DNA from: Nanobdellota archaeon
Lineage (GTDB): Archaea; Thermoproteota; Nitrososphaeria; Nitrososphaerales; Nitrosopumilaceae
DNA length: 5,492 nucleotides
Direction: 5' to 3'
Assembly: GCA_012030815.1 (NCBI GenBank)
Contig: JAAUVF010000074.1
Coordinates: forward strand, 1 to 5,492
Position numbers and translations under genes: made by a program. How positions within the stretch are numbered: position 1 is the stretch's first letter; each line of letters starts with the position of its first letter. Below the pieces are notes generated by a model. That model did no database searches and was not told the DNA's origin. It saw nothing but the letters and a program-made list of their open reading frames with translations. This document shows positions 1 to 5,492 of this stretch, one piece after another.

Positions 1-1
1 T

Positions 2-1252
2 TTGATTACTCCATATGCAACAATAACTTTTGATGATCCTAAAGGAGAAAAATTCCATTATTCTAAAATTGTAAATGAGATGCCACCTCCGCCAACAATT
101 ATTCGACCACATGCACATGGTATTGATGTTGAAACAATCAGACGTATGATGGTTGAATCACAATTTGAAATTCCAAACATTGATGATGTAATGATCGAAA
201 AAGTTAGAAAAGATTTGGGTTTAACAAAAAAAAATCTTACATTTGCTGGAATAATGACTAAAGCAGAAAAACGTTGGAAAACTCTTTCTAGGCCTGTAAG
301 AGTTGTTATTTCTTTAATGTCATTTCTTGAAATGGATTTTGATAAACTAAGTAAAGTAAGAATTGATGATATTGATGTACCAAATAAAAAATTATACTAT
401 TGGGATTTTGGTGATTCACAAGCAAAAACAATTGATCTTGATTCTAACAATCCATACTACAAACAATTAACAGGTACTGTTCAAGGTGAAACACTAACTG
501 CATTTTTAACAAAAAGATTTCAAAGAATAGGACCTTCAACCGCTGTCAAGTTTGCAGAATTTGCAGGCTTCAAACCAGAAAAACGAATGGGATCTTTGAC
601 TAATGAAGAATTAGTAAAGCTTAGTGATTCATTACAAAAATTTGAGGATTTTCTTTCTCCTGATCCTAGTTGCTTGGCTCCTCTTGGAGAAGAACCTCTT
701 GAGAAAGGTATAAAGAAATTTTTCAAGCCTGATTTCTGCGCAGTTGTTCAGCGTCCTGCTTCAGCTTACTCTGGATTTCCATTTGTAGTTGAGATGGGTA
801 TTGCATATGGTGGTGAAATACGTCCAGGTGGACCACATGTCTATCGTTATGCTAATAGAATTCCATTACTTTATGATGAAGGCAGCGATGTGGTTCTAAA
901 AGTAGTAAATGATACTGACTGGGGGAGATACAAAGTCAAAGGCGAACCCCCATTTGTTTTAGTGTCTCATATTTGTTCAACTAGAATACCTTACAAAACA
1001 GTAGGAAAAGAAAATGTTGCAGATAGGCAAGAAATTGAACGTGAACTAAGATTAGGTTTACAATTTCTTTCTAGAAAACTTGCTGCATACATGTCTAAAA
1101 GAGGTCAAGCAGAGATGGCAAAAAAGAGAGCAAATCTATATGCAAAATATCTTCCACTCATTTCCACATTTTGCACAGAGCTTTCAGGAAAGACTAAAGA
1201 ACCAAATTATAAGAAATTACTAGAAGAGGAGATTACAGTTGACGACCAATAA
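2..1252 (+). CDS. top6B: DNA topoisomerase VI subunit B, 5'-truncated by window edge
   Basis: This is the ATPase subunit of topoisomerase VI, which binds ATP, dimerises and drives strand passage through the break made by Top6A. The 416 visible residues begin inside the end of the GHKL ATPase domain (TPYATITF); the ATP-binding motifs lie off the left edge, and the TTG at base 2 is an internal Leu codon, not a start. An H2TH-type segment follows at about residues 164-240 (LTAFLTKRFQRIG). The transducer domain runs from about 243 to 365, with QRPASAYSG at 250-258, VEMGIAYGG at 263-271 and IPYKTVGKE at 329-337, the region expected to hold the switch lysine. The acidic C-terminus overlaps top6A by 14 nt, so the two subunits are probably translationally coupled. 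Residues about 51-163, between the GHKL end and H2TH, look like a lineage-specific insertion. The frame is intact throughout. The family call is very secure. Confidence 0.96.
   Translation: MITPYATITFDDPKGEKFHYSKIVNEMPPPPTIIRPHAHGIDVETIRRMMVESQFEIPNIDDVMIEKVRKDLGLTKKNLTFAGIMTKAEKRWKTLSRPVRVVISLMSFLEMDFDKLSKVRIDDIDVPNKKLYYWDFGDSQAKTIDLDSNNPYYKQLTGTVQGETLTAFLTKRFQRIGPSTAVKFAEFAGFKPEKRMGSLTNEELVKLSDSLQKFEDFLSPDPSCLAPLGEEPLEKGIKKFFKPDFCAVVQRPASAYSGFPFVVEMGIAYGGEIRPGGPHVYRYANRIPLLYDEGSDVVLKVVNDTDWGRYKVKGEPPFVLVSHICSTRIPYKTVGKENVADRQEIERELRLGLQFLSRKLAAYMSKRGQAEMAKKRANLYAKYLPLISTFCTELSGKTKEPNYKKLLEEEITVDDQ
1226..1231 (+). promoter_or_regulatory. Shine-Dalgarno site for top6A, inside top6B
   Basis: GAGGAG lies 7 nt before the TTG at 1239 and matches the archaeal anti-Shine-Dalgarno CCUCC. 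It supports that TTG as the top6A start even though it sits within the top6B coding sequence. Internal genes in archaeal operons commonly use such sites. The match could be fortuitous, because the same bases encode a Glu-rich stretch of Top6B. Confidence 0.55.
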
Positions 1253-2343
1253 AATTAAAGATCGTAAGCAAAAAGCAAATGAAAAACAACAAAATATTAT
1301 TGATGCCCTAAAAGATCATGGCGCTAAAGTTTATGGTGATTTAGATAAGGGACAATTTCCAAAATTTTCAATTCCTAGCAGGTCTGTTAGTAATATTGTT
1401 TATGATAAAAAACTTCGTCAATACATATTAGGAAACTCTGCTGCAGTTAGAAGTTCTAGAAATTCTTCACAGTTAAGATCATTTACACAATTAATGTGGT
1501 TGGCATTTTTGCCAACAGATTAACACAAGAAAAAAAATCTTCAACATTAAGAGATGTCTATTATTCATCTCAAGCATTCGCAATTGAATTTGAAGACCAA
1601 TCTGAATCTGATAATATTATAGTTGATCTGGAAGCTGTACTATCAAAACCACGTGAAGATTTTCATATATTCCCTGAAGAGCGAAGTTCAATTTTTGGAG
1701 ATTTGAATATAGAATATACAATTCCTGGATACGAAGGTAAAAAAATGAATCTTTCAAACCACCCTGATGGTTATGCTATAGGTCCTAGTCTTACCACTGC
1801 AGAATTGTTAGACACAAGCGCTGAAATCGTAATCGCTATTGAGAAAGGTGGTTTGTTTACGAGATTTGTAGAAGAACAAGTCGATAAAAAATTCAAATCT
1901 ATTATAATTAATACTGGAGGACAAGCTCCACGTTCTACTAGAACTCTTTTAAAAAGACTACATGATGAATTAGGACTTCCAGTGATTATTCTCACTGATG
2001 GTGATGTGTATGGAGAACATATTGCAATGGTAATAAAATCTGGATCTGCAAATGCTGCTCATCTTCGAGAACTCACAGTTCCTGATGCAAAATGGGTTGG
2101 TGTATGGGCTACTGATATTGAAAATTCAAACTTCCTACAATTCCAATGACTGAATCTGACATTAAACGATGCTATGATCTACAAAATGATCCACGATATC
2201 AGGAAGGTATTTGGAAAAAAGAACTAGATGTATTTCTTAAAATAAAACGAAAAGCTGAGTTAGAAGCATTTTCAAAATATGGCTTGACAAACATTACTGA
2301 TAAATATCTTCCACAAAAATTAGAACTTGCAAAAAGTCTCTAG
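1239..2343 (+). CDS. top6A: DNA topoisomerase VI subunit A (Spo11-like), two frameshifts in the given sequence
   Basis: This is the DNA-cleaving subunit of topoisomerase VI, homologous to eukaryotic Spo11. It cuts both strands through a tyrosine-DNA link using a metal-binding Toprim domain. The gene is readable only by joining three frames: 1239 to about 1510, 1511 to about 2122, and about 2125 to 2343. Restoring one T in the run at 1506-1510 (WLAFFANRLT) and one A in the run at 2121-2124 (DIEKFKLPTIPMTESD) gives a continuous 368-residue protein, the usual length for Top6A. In that product the predicted catalytic tyrosine is the second Tyr of RDVYY (Tyr109) in the winged-helix domain. Toprim acidic residues are Glu202 (AIEKGGLF) and Asp254/Asp256 (TDGDVYGE). 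The TTG start is chosen from the GAGGAG site and the 14-nt overlap with top6B. The protein ends one base before the convergent Hsp20-like gene. Sequence error is more likely than a true pseudogene, because both reading-frame losses are in homopolymers and the three pieces are otherwise fully conserved. Confidence 0.93.
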
Positions 2344-2356
2344 TTATTTTATTCTT
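2344..2356 (+). terminator. T-rich candidate terminator after top6A
   Basis: The plus strand just after the top6A stop is very T-rich (TTATTTTATTCTT). Archaeal RNA polymerase terminates on U-rich stretches without needing a hairpin. It lies within the 3' end of the convergent gene, as expected where two genes abut with no gap. This is a composition-based call only. Confidence 0.3.
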
Positions 2357-2853
2357 AATGTGAGTACGCCGTTTCTATATTTGAAATCATGAATTTGCAT
2401 TTCATTTGATCCTGCAATCGGAACTTCTTTTGAAAATCCTCCAGAACCACGAATATACAATACACCGTCAATTAATCTGACTGCTATCTTATCTTCTGGT
2501 CCTGGTACTTCTGATACAAATACAAAATCTGCATCCCCTTTAATCAAATCATAAACCCAATTTTTCGTCTCTTGCTCTCTTGCATTGTATGCTGGTTTTT
2601 GATCCTTAGTCATTTTCTTTATGACATGAACCCAATAAAACATTGTAACTGCAGCAGCTCCAATTAGAATAAAACTAACAAAACCTGAGCCTGATCTTTG
2701 TGTCATTATGTAAATAATTCCTAGAAATAAAATTACCATAATTGGAATTACAAAATTTAATGATTGTTCATTTGAATATGTTCCTTTATAACTTGACAAG
2801 TAATCCAAATTGAGTTTGACCAAATATAAAGTATCTTTGGTTTTTATTACCAT
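2344..2853 (-). CDS. Membrane-anchored protein with C-terminal Hsp20/alpha-crystallin-like domain
   Basis: The 169-residue protein has a polar N-terminus and two predicted membrane helices at about 33-51 (FVIPIMVILFLGIIYIM) and 57-78, joined by a short RSGSG turn. A Lys-rich segment (KKMTKDQK, 79-86) follows. By the positive-inside rule both ends should be cytoplasmic. Residues about 108-169 resemble the beta-sandwich of small heat-shock proteins: SEVPG at 114-118, a DGVLYIRG strand at 129-136, a short VPI segment and the signature-like YRNGVLTLRI at 159-168. The protein ends there, without the C-terminal I-x-I tail of oligomerising Hsp20s. A chaperone or membrane-quality role is inferred only. 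I prefer the ATG at 2853 over the in-frame TTG at 2877, which would overlap the divergent gene. It converges on top6A with no intergenic base. The membrane topology is clear; the Hsp20-like fold is probable. Confidence 0.8.
   Translation of the reverse strand: MVIKTKDTLYLVKLNLDYLSSYKGTYSNEQSLNFVIPIMVILFLGIIYIMTQRSGSGFVSFILIGAAAVTMFYWVHVIKKMTKDQKPAYNAREQETKNWVYDLIKGDADFVFVSEVPGPEDKIAVRLIDGVLYIRGSGGFSKEVPIAGSNEMQIHDFKYRNGVLTLRIK
2841..2850 (+). promoter_or_regulatory. Candidate TATA box for the small membrane protein gene
   Basis: TTTTTATTAC is centred about 26 bp before the ATG at 2871, the spacing expected for a leaderless archaeal transcript. It overlaps the first codons of the divergent gene. 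The motif is weak in an AT-rich background. Confidence 0.3.
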
Positions 2854-2870
2854 TTTTTGAAAATTGTGTG

Positions 2871-3101
2871 ATGACAAGCGATAATAAAATAGGTAAACTT
2901 ACTATGAAAGAAATTGTACTTAAAGGCTCAATAATTGCTGTAATTGTCACCGTTCCGTCAATTACAACCTTTGCCGTATCTTGGTATGTTCTTGACAATC
3001 TAATGCATGCTGCAATCATAGGTGGAGTGGTTCATTTTATTGCGATGGGATTCTCATTTAAAATATCAAAGAAATTATTGATAAAAAGAGATTCTAAATA
3101 A
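2871..3101 (+). CDS. Small two-helix membrane protein, function unknown
   Basis: The 76-residue protein has a Lys-containing N-terminus (residues 1-18) and two hydrophobic helices at about 19-41 (GSIIAVIVTVPSITTFAVSW) and 45-63. A very short YVLDN loop joins them, and the C-terminus is basic (KISKKLLIKRDSK). The charge pattern puts both termini in the cytoplasm and the loop outside. A GTG lies directly before the chosen ATG and is an equally possible start that adds one residue. It is divergent from the Hsp20-like membrane gene with 17 bp between the ATGs, so the two could share regulation. I recognise no family, and the coding call rests on the organised hydrophobicity and the position. Confidence 0.72.
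   Translation: MTSDNKIGKLTMKEIVLKGSIIAVIVTVPSITTFAVSWYVLDNLMHAAIIGGVVHFIAMGFSFKISKKLLIKRDSK
2881..2890 (-). promoter_or_regulatory. Candidate TATA box for the Hsp20-like gene
   Basis: Read on the minus strand this is ATTTTATTAT, centred about 32 bp before the ATG at 2853. It would give a leaderless or very short-leader transcript. It lies within the first codons of the divergent plus-strand gene. The assignment rests on spacing and AT content only. Confidence 0.3.
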
Positions 3102-3104
3102 TTC

Positions 3105-3111
3105 TTTATTT
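3105..3111 (+). promoter_or_regulatory. Candidate TATA box for the winged-helix regulator
   Basis: TTTATTT sits about 23 bp (centre) before the ATG at 3131. With a leaderless transcript this is close to the expected TATA position. It is the main reason for not using the in-frame TTG at 3110, which would fall inside it. Weak evidence. Confidence 0.25.
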
Positions 3112-3130
3112 GGATAGGTTTTATTTTAAA

Positions 3131-3487
3131 ATGATGGAAGTTTCTAGAGTTGAAAAGGATCTAATTTCGGAAATTAAACTAGATCCCTTACAGGCTAAAA
3201 TATTTCTTTTAATAACATGTCATGGAAAAATGTCCCCGCTGACTATTTCTGAAAAACTAAAAATTTCTACTACTGATGCTTTAAAGACTGCCAAAGAACT
3301 CATGGCGTTGGGGGCTTTCATAGATATTTCTGAAACTGAGTTTGAGGCAATGCATCCTAGATTTACTGCAGTTAACATGTATCGAAAATTATGTGAACGT
3401 GAAAACATTGAATTTAAACGAAATAAGATAGTAGACAATATAGGTGTCATACTAGAAAAATCATATGATGATGCAAGAACTAAATAA
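3131..3487 (+). CDS. TrmB-like winged-helix DNA-binding protein, predicted transcription regulator
   Basis: The 118-residue protein has the look of the TrmB/MarR-type winged helix. One helix is LDPLQAKIFLLITCHG, followed by a helix-turn-helix (SPLTISEKLKISTTDALKTAKELMALGAF, about residues 35-63) and a wing (FIDISETEFEAMHPRFTAVN). The C-terminal helix region ends in YDDARTK. TrmB family proteins use this domain for operator binding, usually with a separate effector-binding domain. None is present here, so any ligand is unknown. The start is the first of two tandem ATGs (3131 or 3134); the upstream in-frame TTG at 3110 lacks a ribosome site. Small winged-helix proteins of this type are abundant in thaumarchaea (general knowledge). 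The target genes cannot be told from the sequence; the neighbouring small genes are candidates. Confidence 0.82.
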   Translation: MMEVSRVEKDLISEIKLDPLQAKIFLLITCHGKMSPLTISEKLKISTTDALKTAKELMALGAFIDISETEFEAMHPRFTAVNMYRKLCERENIEFKRNKIVDNIGVILEKSYDDARTK

Positions 3488-3488
3488 T
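3481..3488 (+). promoter_or_regulatory. Candidate TATA box for the zinc-ribbon-like gene
   Basis: TAAATAAT overlaps the stop codon of the winged-helix gene and is centred about 26 bp before the TTG start at 3510. That is the spacing of a leaderless archaeal promoter. It supports this gene having its own promoter and the TTG as its true start. Confidence 0.35.
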
Positions 3489-3509
3489 CCTAATGTTTTG
3501 TGAAAAACA

Positions 3510-3907
3510 TTGAGTATTGATACTGAATCCTGTAAACATCAACCTGTGTATTTTGGAGTAGTTAACATCAACATAGATGAAAGAACTATAGGTTCAGTTG
3601 ATGTTTGGCGATGTGGTGTATGTAAAAAACGATTTTGTGAGGAAAAACAACTTGGAATAGAGGAATTAGCCGATTTGGTAGGAATGCCAAAATAGATCCT
3701 GATGCAAAATGGGGTGTTACAGTATGTAAATTACAACAAGGAAAATATAGATGGAAATTAGTCAGACTAAAAGAAAATTCTGAAATTAAACATGAATGTT
3801 TAGATGAGCAAATCATTTCCTTGAAAGTGAATAATTTCAAAGTTGAAGATGACAAACACTGGAGCTTTTTGGTGGATGATAATATCAACAAAGCAGTAGA
3901 AATCTAA
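3510..3907 (+). CDS. Zinc-ribbon-like small protein of unknown function, one frameshift in the given sequence
   Basis: As given, the first frame stops at 3693-3695 after 61 residues (ending VGMPK). A second frame, open to a TAA at 3905-3907, begins with no usable start codon. Adding one A to the run at 3689-3692 joins them as MPKIDPDAKWGVTV into a 132-residue protein. The N-terminal part has Cys8-x-His10 and Cys35-x2-Cys38, a spacing that fits a zinc ribbon, plus another Cys at 43. The C-terminal part is beta-rich and acidic (LQQGKYRWKLVRL, KHWSFLVDD) and resembles no family I know. The TTG start is the only one after an in-frame TGA at 3501-3503. The stop directly abuts the ATG of the next gene, suggesting cotranscription. 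The two-part structure is inferred from the missing start codon and the coding look of the second frame. Confidence 0.7.
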
Positions 3908-4192
3908 ATGAATCTTAAAGTTCACATCAATAATATTCATGGAAGCCAGATGGCAGCCAAAATCACTGGTACTTTTACAATTGATACTAATTCTTTTAGA
4001 TTCAATGCAATCGCTTTTGGAAGAATTGGAGGTCAAAATATAGGTGCAAAAATTTCCAAAGTTACAGAAAAAGAACTAGAAAAATTAGGTTACGATGTTG
4101 ATGAAGTGATAAATTCATTACAAATCAGTCTTCTTCAGGGGGATCTTACTTTACCTGAAGGTTTGAAAAGAGAATCTTTTGTAGATGACTAA
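3908..4192 (+). CDS. Hypothetical 94-residue soluble protein
   Basis: The ATG follows the preceding TAA with no spacer and there is no Shine-Dalgarno site, so translation may depend on the upstream gene. The protein begins with beta-strand-like segments ([31 protein letters not shown]) and a Gly-rich [11 protein letters not shown] stretch. A predicted helix ([20 protein letters not shown]) and an acidic tail follow. It has no signal peptide, membrane helix or metal-binding pattern. I do not recognise the family. Its stop overlaps the stop of the convergent mtnP gene by 4 nt. Confidence 0.75.
   Translation: MNLKVHINNIHGSQMAAKITGTFTIDTNSFRFNAIAFGRIGGQNIGAKISKVTEKELEKLGYDVDEVINSLQISLLQGDLTLPEGLKRESFVDD
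4133..4160. repeat. Inverted repeat in the 3' end region of two convergent genes
   Basis: CTTCAGG at 4133-4139 and CCTGAAG at 4154-4160 form a perfect 7-bp stem with a 14-nt loop. It lies inside the hypothetical gene, about 30-55 bp beyond the mtnP stop, so it would be in the mtnP 3' untranslated region. No strong T run follows on the minus strand, so a terminator role is doubtful. Confidence 0.4.
4166..4180. repeat. Short bidirectional hairpin with flanking A/T runs
   Basis: AAAAGA, a 3-nt loop and TCTTTT form a perfect 6-bp stem ending in four Ts on either strand. It lies 8-22 bp beyond the mtnP stop, and its right end is 9 nt before the stop codon of the convergent hypothetical gene. It could mark transcript ends, but such AT hairpins arise easily by chance. 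Confidence 0.3.
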
Positions 4193-4980
4193 AATTCAGC
4201 TTCTGCTAGTGCTTTAGAACAAGAACAGCTTCTTGTTTTTGGAATTTGATTAATTAAATCTGTAAGGACTTTTTTTGTCCTCTCGACATTTTTCGATAAT
4301 GTTTCTAACACTTCTTTTGCTGTAACTGGTTTTTCTGCCCATACATCATAATCTGTAACTGTTGAAATCGATGCATAACACATTTGAGCTTCTCTTGCAA
4401 GCTGACATTCTGGAACTAATGTCATACCGATAATACCTGCTCCTGTACTTCGATAAAATTTTGATTCAGCTTTGGTAGAAAATCTTGGTCCTTCAATGCA
4501 AACATATGTGCAATCTTGATGAATTGGAAAATCTTGATCTTTTACTGCTTTGAGAATGGATGATTGTAATTCTGGACAAAATGGATCTGCTACAGAAATA
4601 TGTATAACTCTTCCAAGTTCTGAAAATGAACCATTCCTTGATTTTGTAAAATCCAAGAATTGTGTAGGTAAAGCAAAATGCCCTGGTTCTATTTCTTCTT
4701 TCAAACTTCCAACTGCAGAAGGTGCAATTATTCTAGTTACTCCTAATTCTTTAAATGCCCAAATATTTGCTCTGTAGTTTATCATATGTGGTGGGATTGT
4801 ATGTTTTTTCCCATGTCTTGGTAAAAATGCAATTTTTCTTCCTTTAAAAATTCCAACTGTAATTGAATCAGATGGTTTTCCATATGGTGTGTCTATTGTT
4901 ATTTCTTGAGCATTTTCTAGTATTCCTGAATCATAAATCCCGGTTCCTCCAAAGATTCCAATCTCTACATCTTTTTCCAT
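4189..4980 (-). CDS. mtnP: S-methyl-5'-thioadenosine phosphorylase
   Basis: This cytoplasmic enzyme cleaves 5'-methylthioadenosine with phosphate to adenine and 5-methylthioribose-1-phosphate, clearing the by-product of polyamine synthesis. The 263-residue protein is full length for the PNP/MTAP family. Phosphate-site motifs are GGTG at 11-14 and RHG at 55-57. Other family motifs are NYRANIWA at 68-75, SAVGSL at 88-93, [11 protein letters not shown] at 163-173 and GMTLVPE at 185-191. The TDYD at 209-212, with Asp210 and Asp212, marks preference for 6-aminopurines over hypoxanthine or guanine (known for the human enzyme). The C-terminal Cys252-Ser-Cys254 matches the CxC pair that forms a stabilising disulfide in the Sulfolobus and Pyrococcus homologues. 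The ATG start is clear, 1 nt after the apt stop, so the pair is very likely an operon. The stop overlaps the convergent hypothetical gene by 4 nt. Confidence 0.96.
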   Translation of the reverse strand: MEKDVEIGIFGGTGIYDSGILENAQEITIDTPYGKPSDSITVGIFKGRKIAFLPRHGKKHTIPPHMINYRANIWAFKELGVTRIIAPSAVGSLKEEIEPGHFALPTQFLDFTKSRNGSFSELGRVIHISVADPFCPELQSSILKAVKDQDFPIHQDCTYVCIEGPRFSTKAESKFYRSTGAGIIGMTLVPECQLAREAQMCYASISTVTDYDVWAEKPVTAKEVLETLSKNVERTKKVLTDLINQIPKTRSCSCSKALAEAEF

Positions 4981-4981
4981 G

Positions 4982-5492
4982 TTAGTACTTTACCAATGAT
5001 TTACAATTGTATTGTTCAATTCCTTTTATTCCGTTTAGTTCTGTAAGCTCAATTATAAATGCAAACCCCGTAATCTTTCCACCTATTTTTTCTATTAGCT
5101 TTGCTGATGCTTTTGCGGTTCCTCCAGTTGCAAGTAAATCATCACAAATTATGATTTTCTGTCCTTCACTGATTATGTCTTTTTGTATTTCAATTGTATC
5201 TTGACCATATTCAATTTTGTATGATAGTTTACTAGTCTTACCTGGTAATTTTCCTGCCTTTCTAATCATCACCATTCCTTTATTGTATCTAGTTGCCAAT
5301 ATACACGCCAGTAAAAATCCGCGTGATTCTATTCCTGCAAATAAATCAATATCTTTTGGATGGAAATGTTTTGTAAATTCATCTGCAATAAATGATAATG
5401 CTGATGGATCTTTCAATATTGGACTAAAATCTCTAAATAATATTCCTTTTTTTAGGAAAATTTAGGTAAAGTCTGACAATTTTTTTCCTTAA
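4982..5492 (-). CDS. apt: Adenine phosphoribosyltransferase, N-terminus frameshifted and running off the window
   Basis: This enzyme makes AMP from adenine and PRPP. The conserved body is clear. Numbered from the Leu codon at 5416, it has ESRGF (30-34), [10 protein letters not shown] (52-61) and the PRPP-binding [11 protein letters not shown] (91-101), and it ends LVKY. The TTG at 5416 is not the start, since the same frame upstream encodes the family motif [11 protein letters not shown]. That frame reaches a TAA at 5462-5464 with no start codon. Removing one base from the seven-T run at 5447-5453 switches to the frame encoding NFPKK before GILFRD, as in other Apt proteins, and that frame stays open to the window edge. 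The true start is probably a few codons beyond 5492. Its product AMP uses the adenine released by MtnP, encoded 1 nt downstream. Confidence 0.92.

Noticed and set aside
520..726. Minus-strand open frame inside top6B
   Set aside because: It is fully inside a strongly conserved coding frame and has no recognisable features.
1506..1511. Canonical programmed -1 frameshift site
   Set aside because: The bases before the joint (GCA TTT TTG) do not fit the X XXY YYZ slippery heptamer, I see no downstream stem, and three other homopolymer breaks in the window make sequence error simpler.
1771..1995. Minus-strand open frame inside top6A
   Set aside because: It lies opposite the Toprim domain, has no recognisable motif and is explained as a shadow of the real gene.
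1239..2343. Topoisomerase VI subunit A as three separate genes
   Set aside because: The second and third pieces lack credible starts, a single base heals each joint, and the joined length (368 residues) is normal for Top6A.
2868..2877. TTG start at 2877 for the Hsp20-like gene
   Set aside because: It would overlap the divergent gene's start; the ATG at 2853 gives a cleaner layout with a TATA-like box at reasonable spacing.
3586..3891. Minus-strand open frame of 101 codons opposite the zinc-ribbon-like gene
   Set aside because: Its Leu/Phe/Ser-rich composition is typical of the reverse of AT-rich coding DNA, while the plus strand carries a plausible joined protein.
5007..5465. Plus-strand open frames opposite apt
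   Set aside because: They are antisense to the conserved PRPP-binding and N-terminal motifs of Apt and have no features of their own.
1..5492. Mobile element, defence island, CRISPR array or RNA gene
   Set aside because: No tandem spaced repeats, transposase or integrase motifs, tRNA-like cloverleaf or rRNA-like GC-rich block was seen. The content is housekeeping genes plus small conserved-looking proteins.

Overview
The window is AT-rich, gene-dense archaeal DNA. It most likely comes from a Nitrosopumilus-like ammonia-oxidising thaumarchaeon (Nitrososphaerota). This rests on the archaeal topoisomerase VI pair, the archaeal-type methylthioadenosine phosphorylase with a C-terminal Cys-Ser-Cys motif, a TrmB-like winged-helix protein ending in YDDARTK, very short intergenic gaps and the low-GC codon use. 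No taxonomic marker such as rRNA is present, so this is an inference.

Layout. (1) Positions 2-2343, plus strand: the 3' part of top6B, running with a 14-nt overlap into top6A. Together they encode topoisomerase VI, the ATP-dependent type IIB enzyme that relaxes and decatenates DNA. As given, top6A is broken by two single-base losses in homopolymers. (2) Positions 2344-2853, minus strand: a membrane-anchored protein with a C-terminal Hsp20/alpha-crystallin-like domain. Its stop abuts the top6A stop with no gap. (3) Positions 2871-4192, plus strand: a small two-helix membrane protein, a TrmB-like winged-helix regulator, a zinc-ribbon-like protein (also broken by one homopolymer frameshift) and a 94-residue protein of unknown function. 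(4) Positions 4189-5492, minus strand: an apt-mtnP pair for adenine salvage. MtnP splits methylthioadenosine into adenine and methylthioribose-1-phosphate, and Apt converts the adenine to AMP. The N-terminal end of apt shows a fourth frameshift and runs off the window.

The genes are tightly packed. Both convergent gene pairs meet with zero or 4 nt overlap, the divergent pair at 2853/2871 is only 17 bp apart, and apt and mtnP are 1 nt apart. No stretch above 300 bases lacks a gene. I see no tRNA, rRNA, CRISPR array, insertion sequence or integrase.

The window reads as mostly conserved chromosomal core, not as an obvious new system. The points most worth a second look are four homopolymer-length frameshifts in conserved genes (probably sequence error), a large insertion in Top6B between the ATPase and H2TH domains, and the membrane-tethered Hsp20-like protein.
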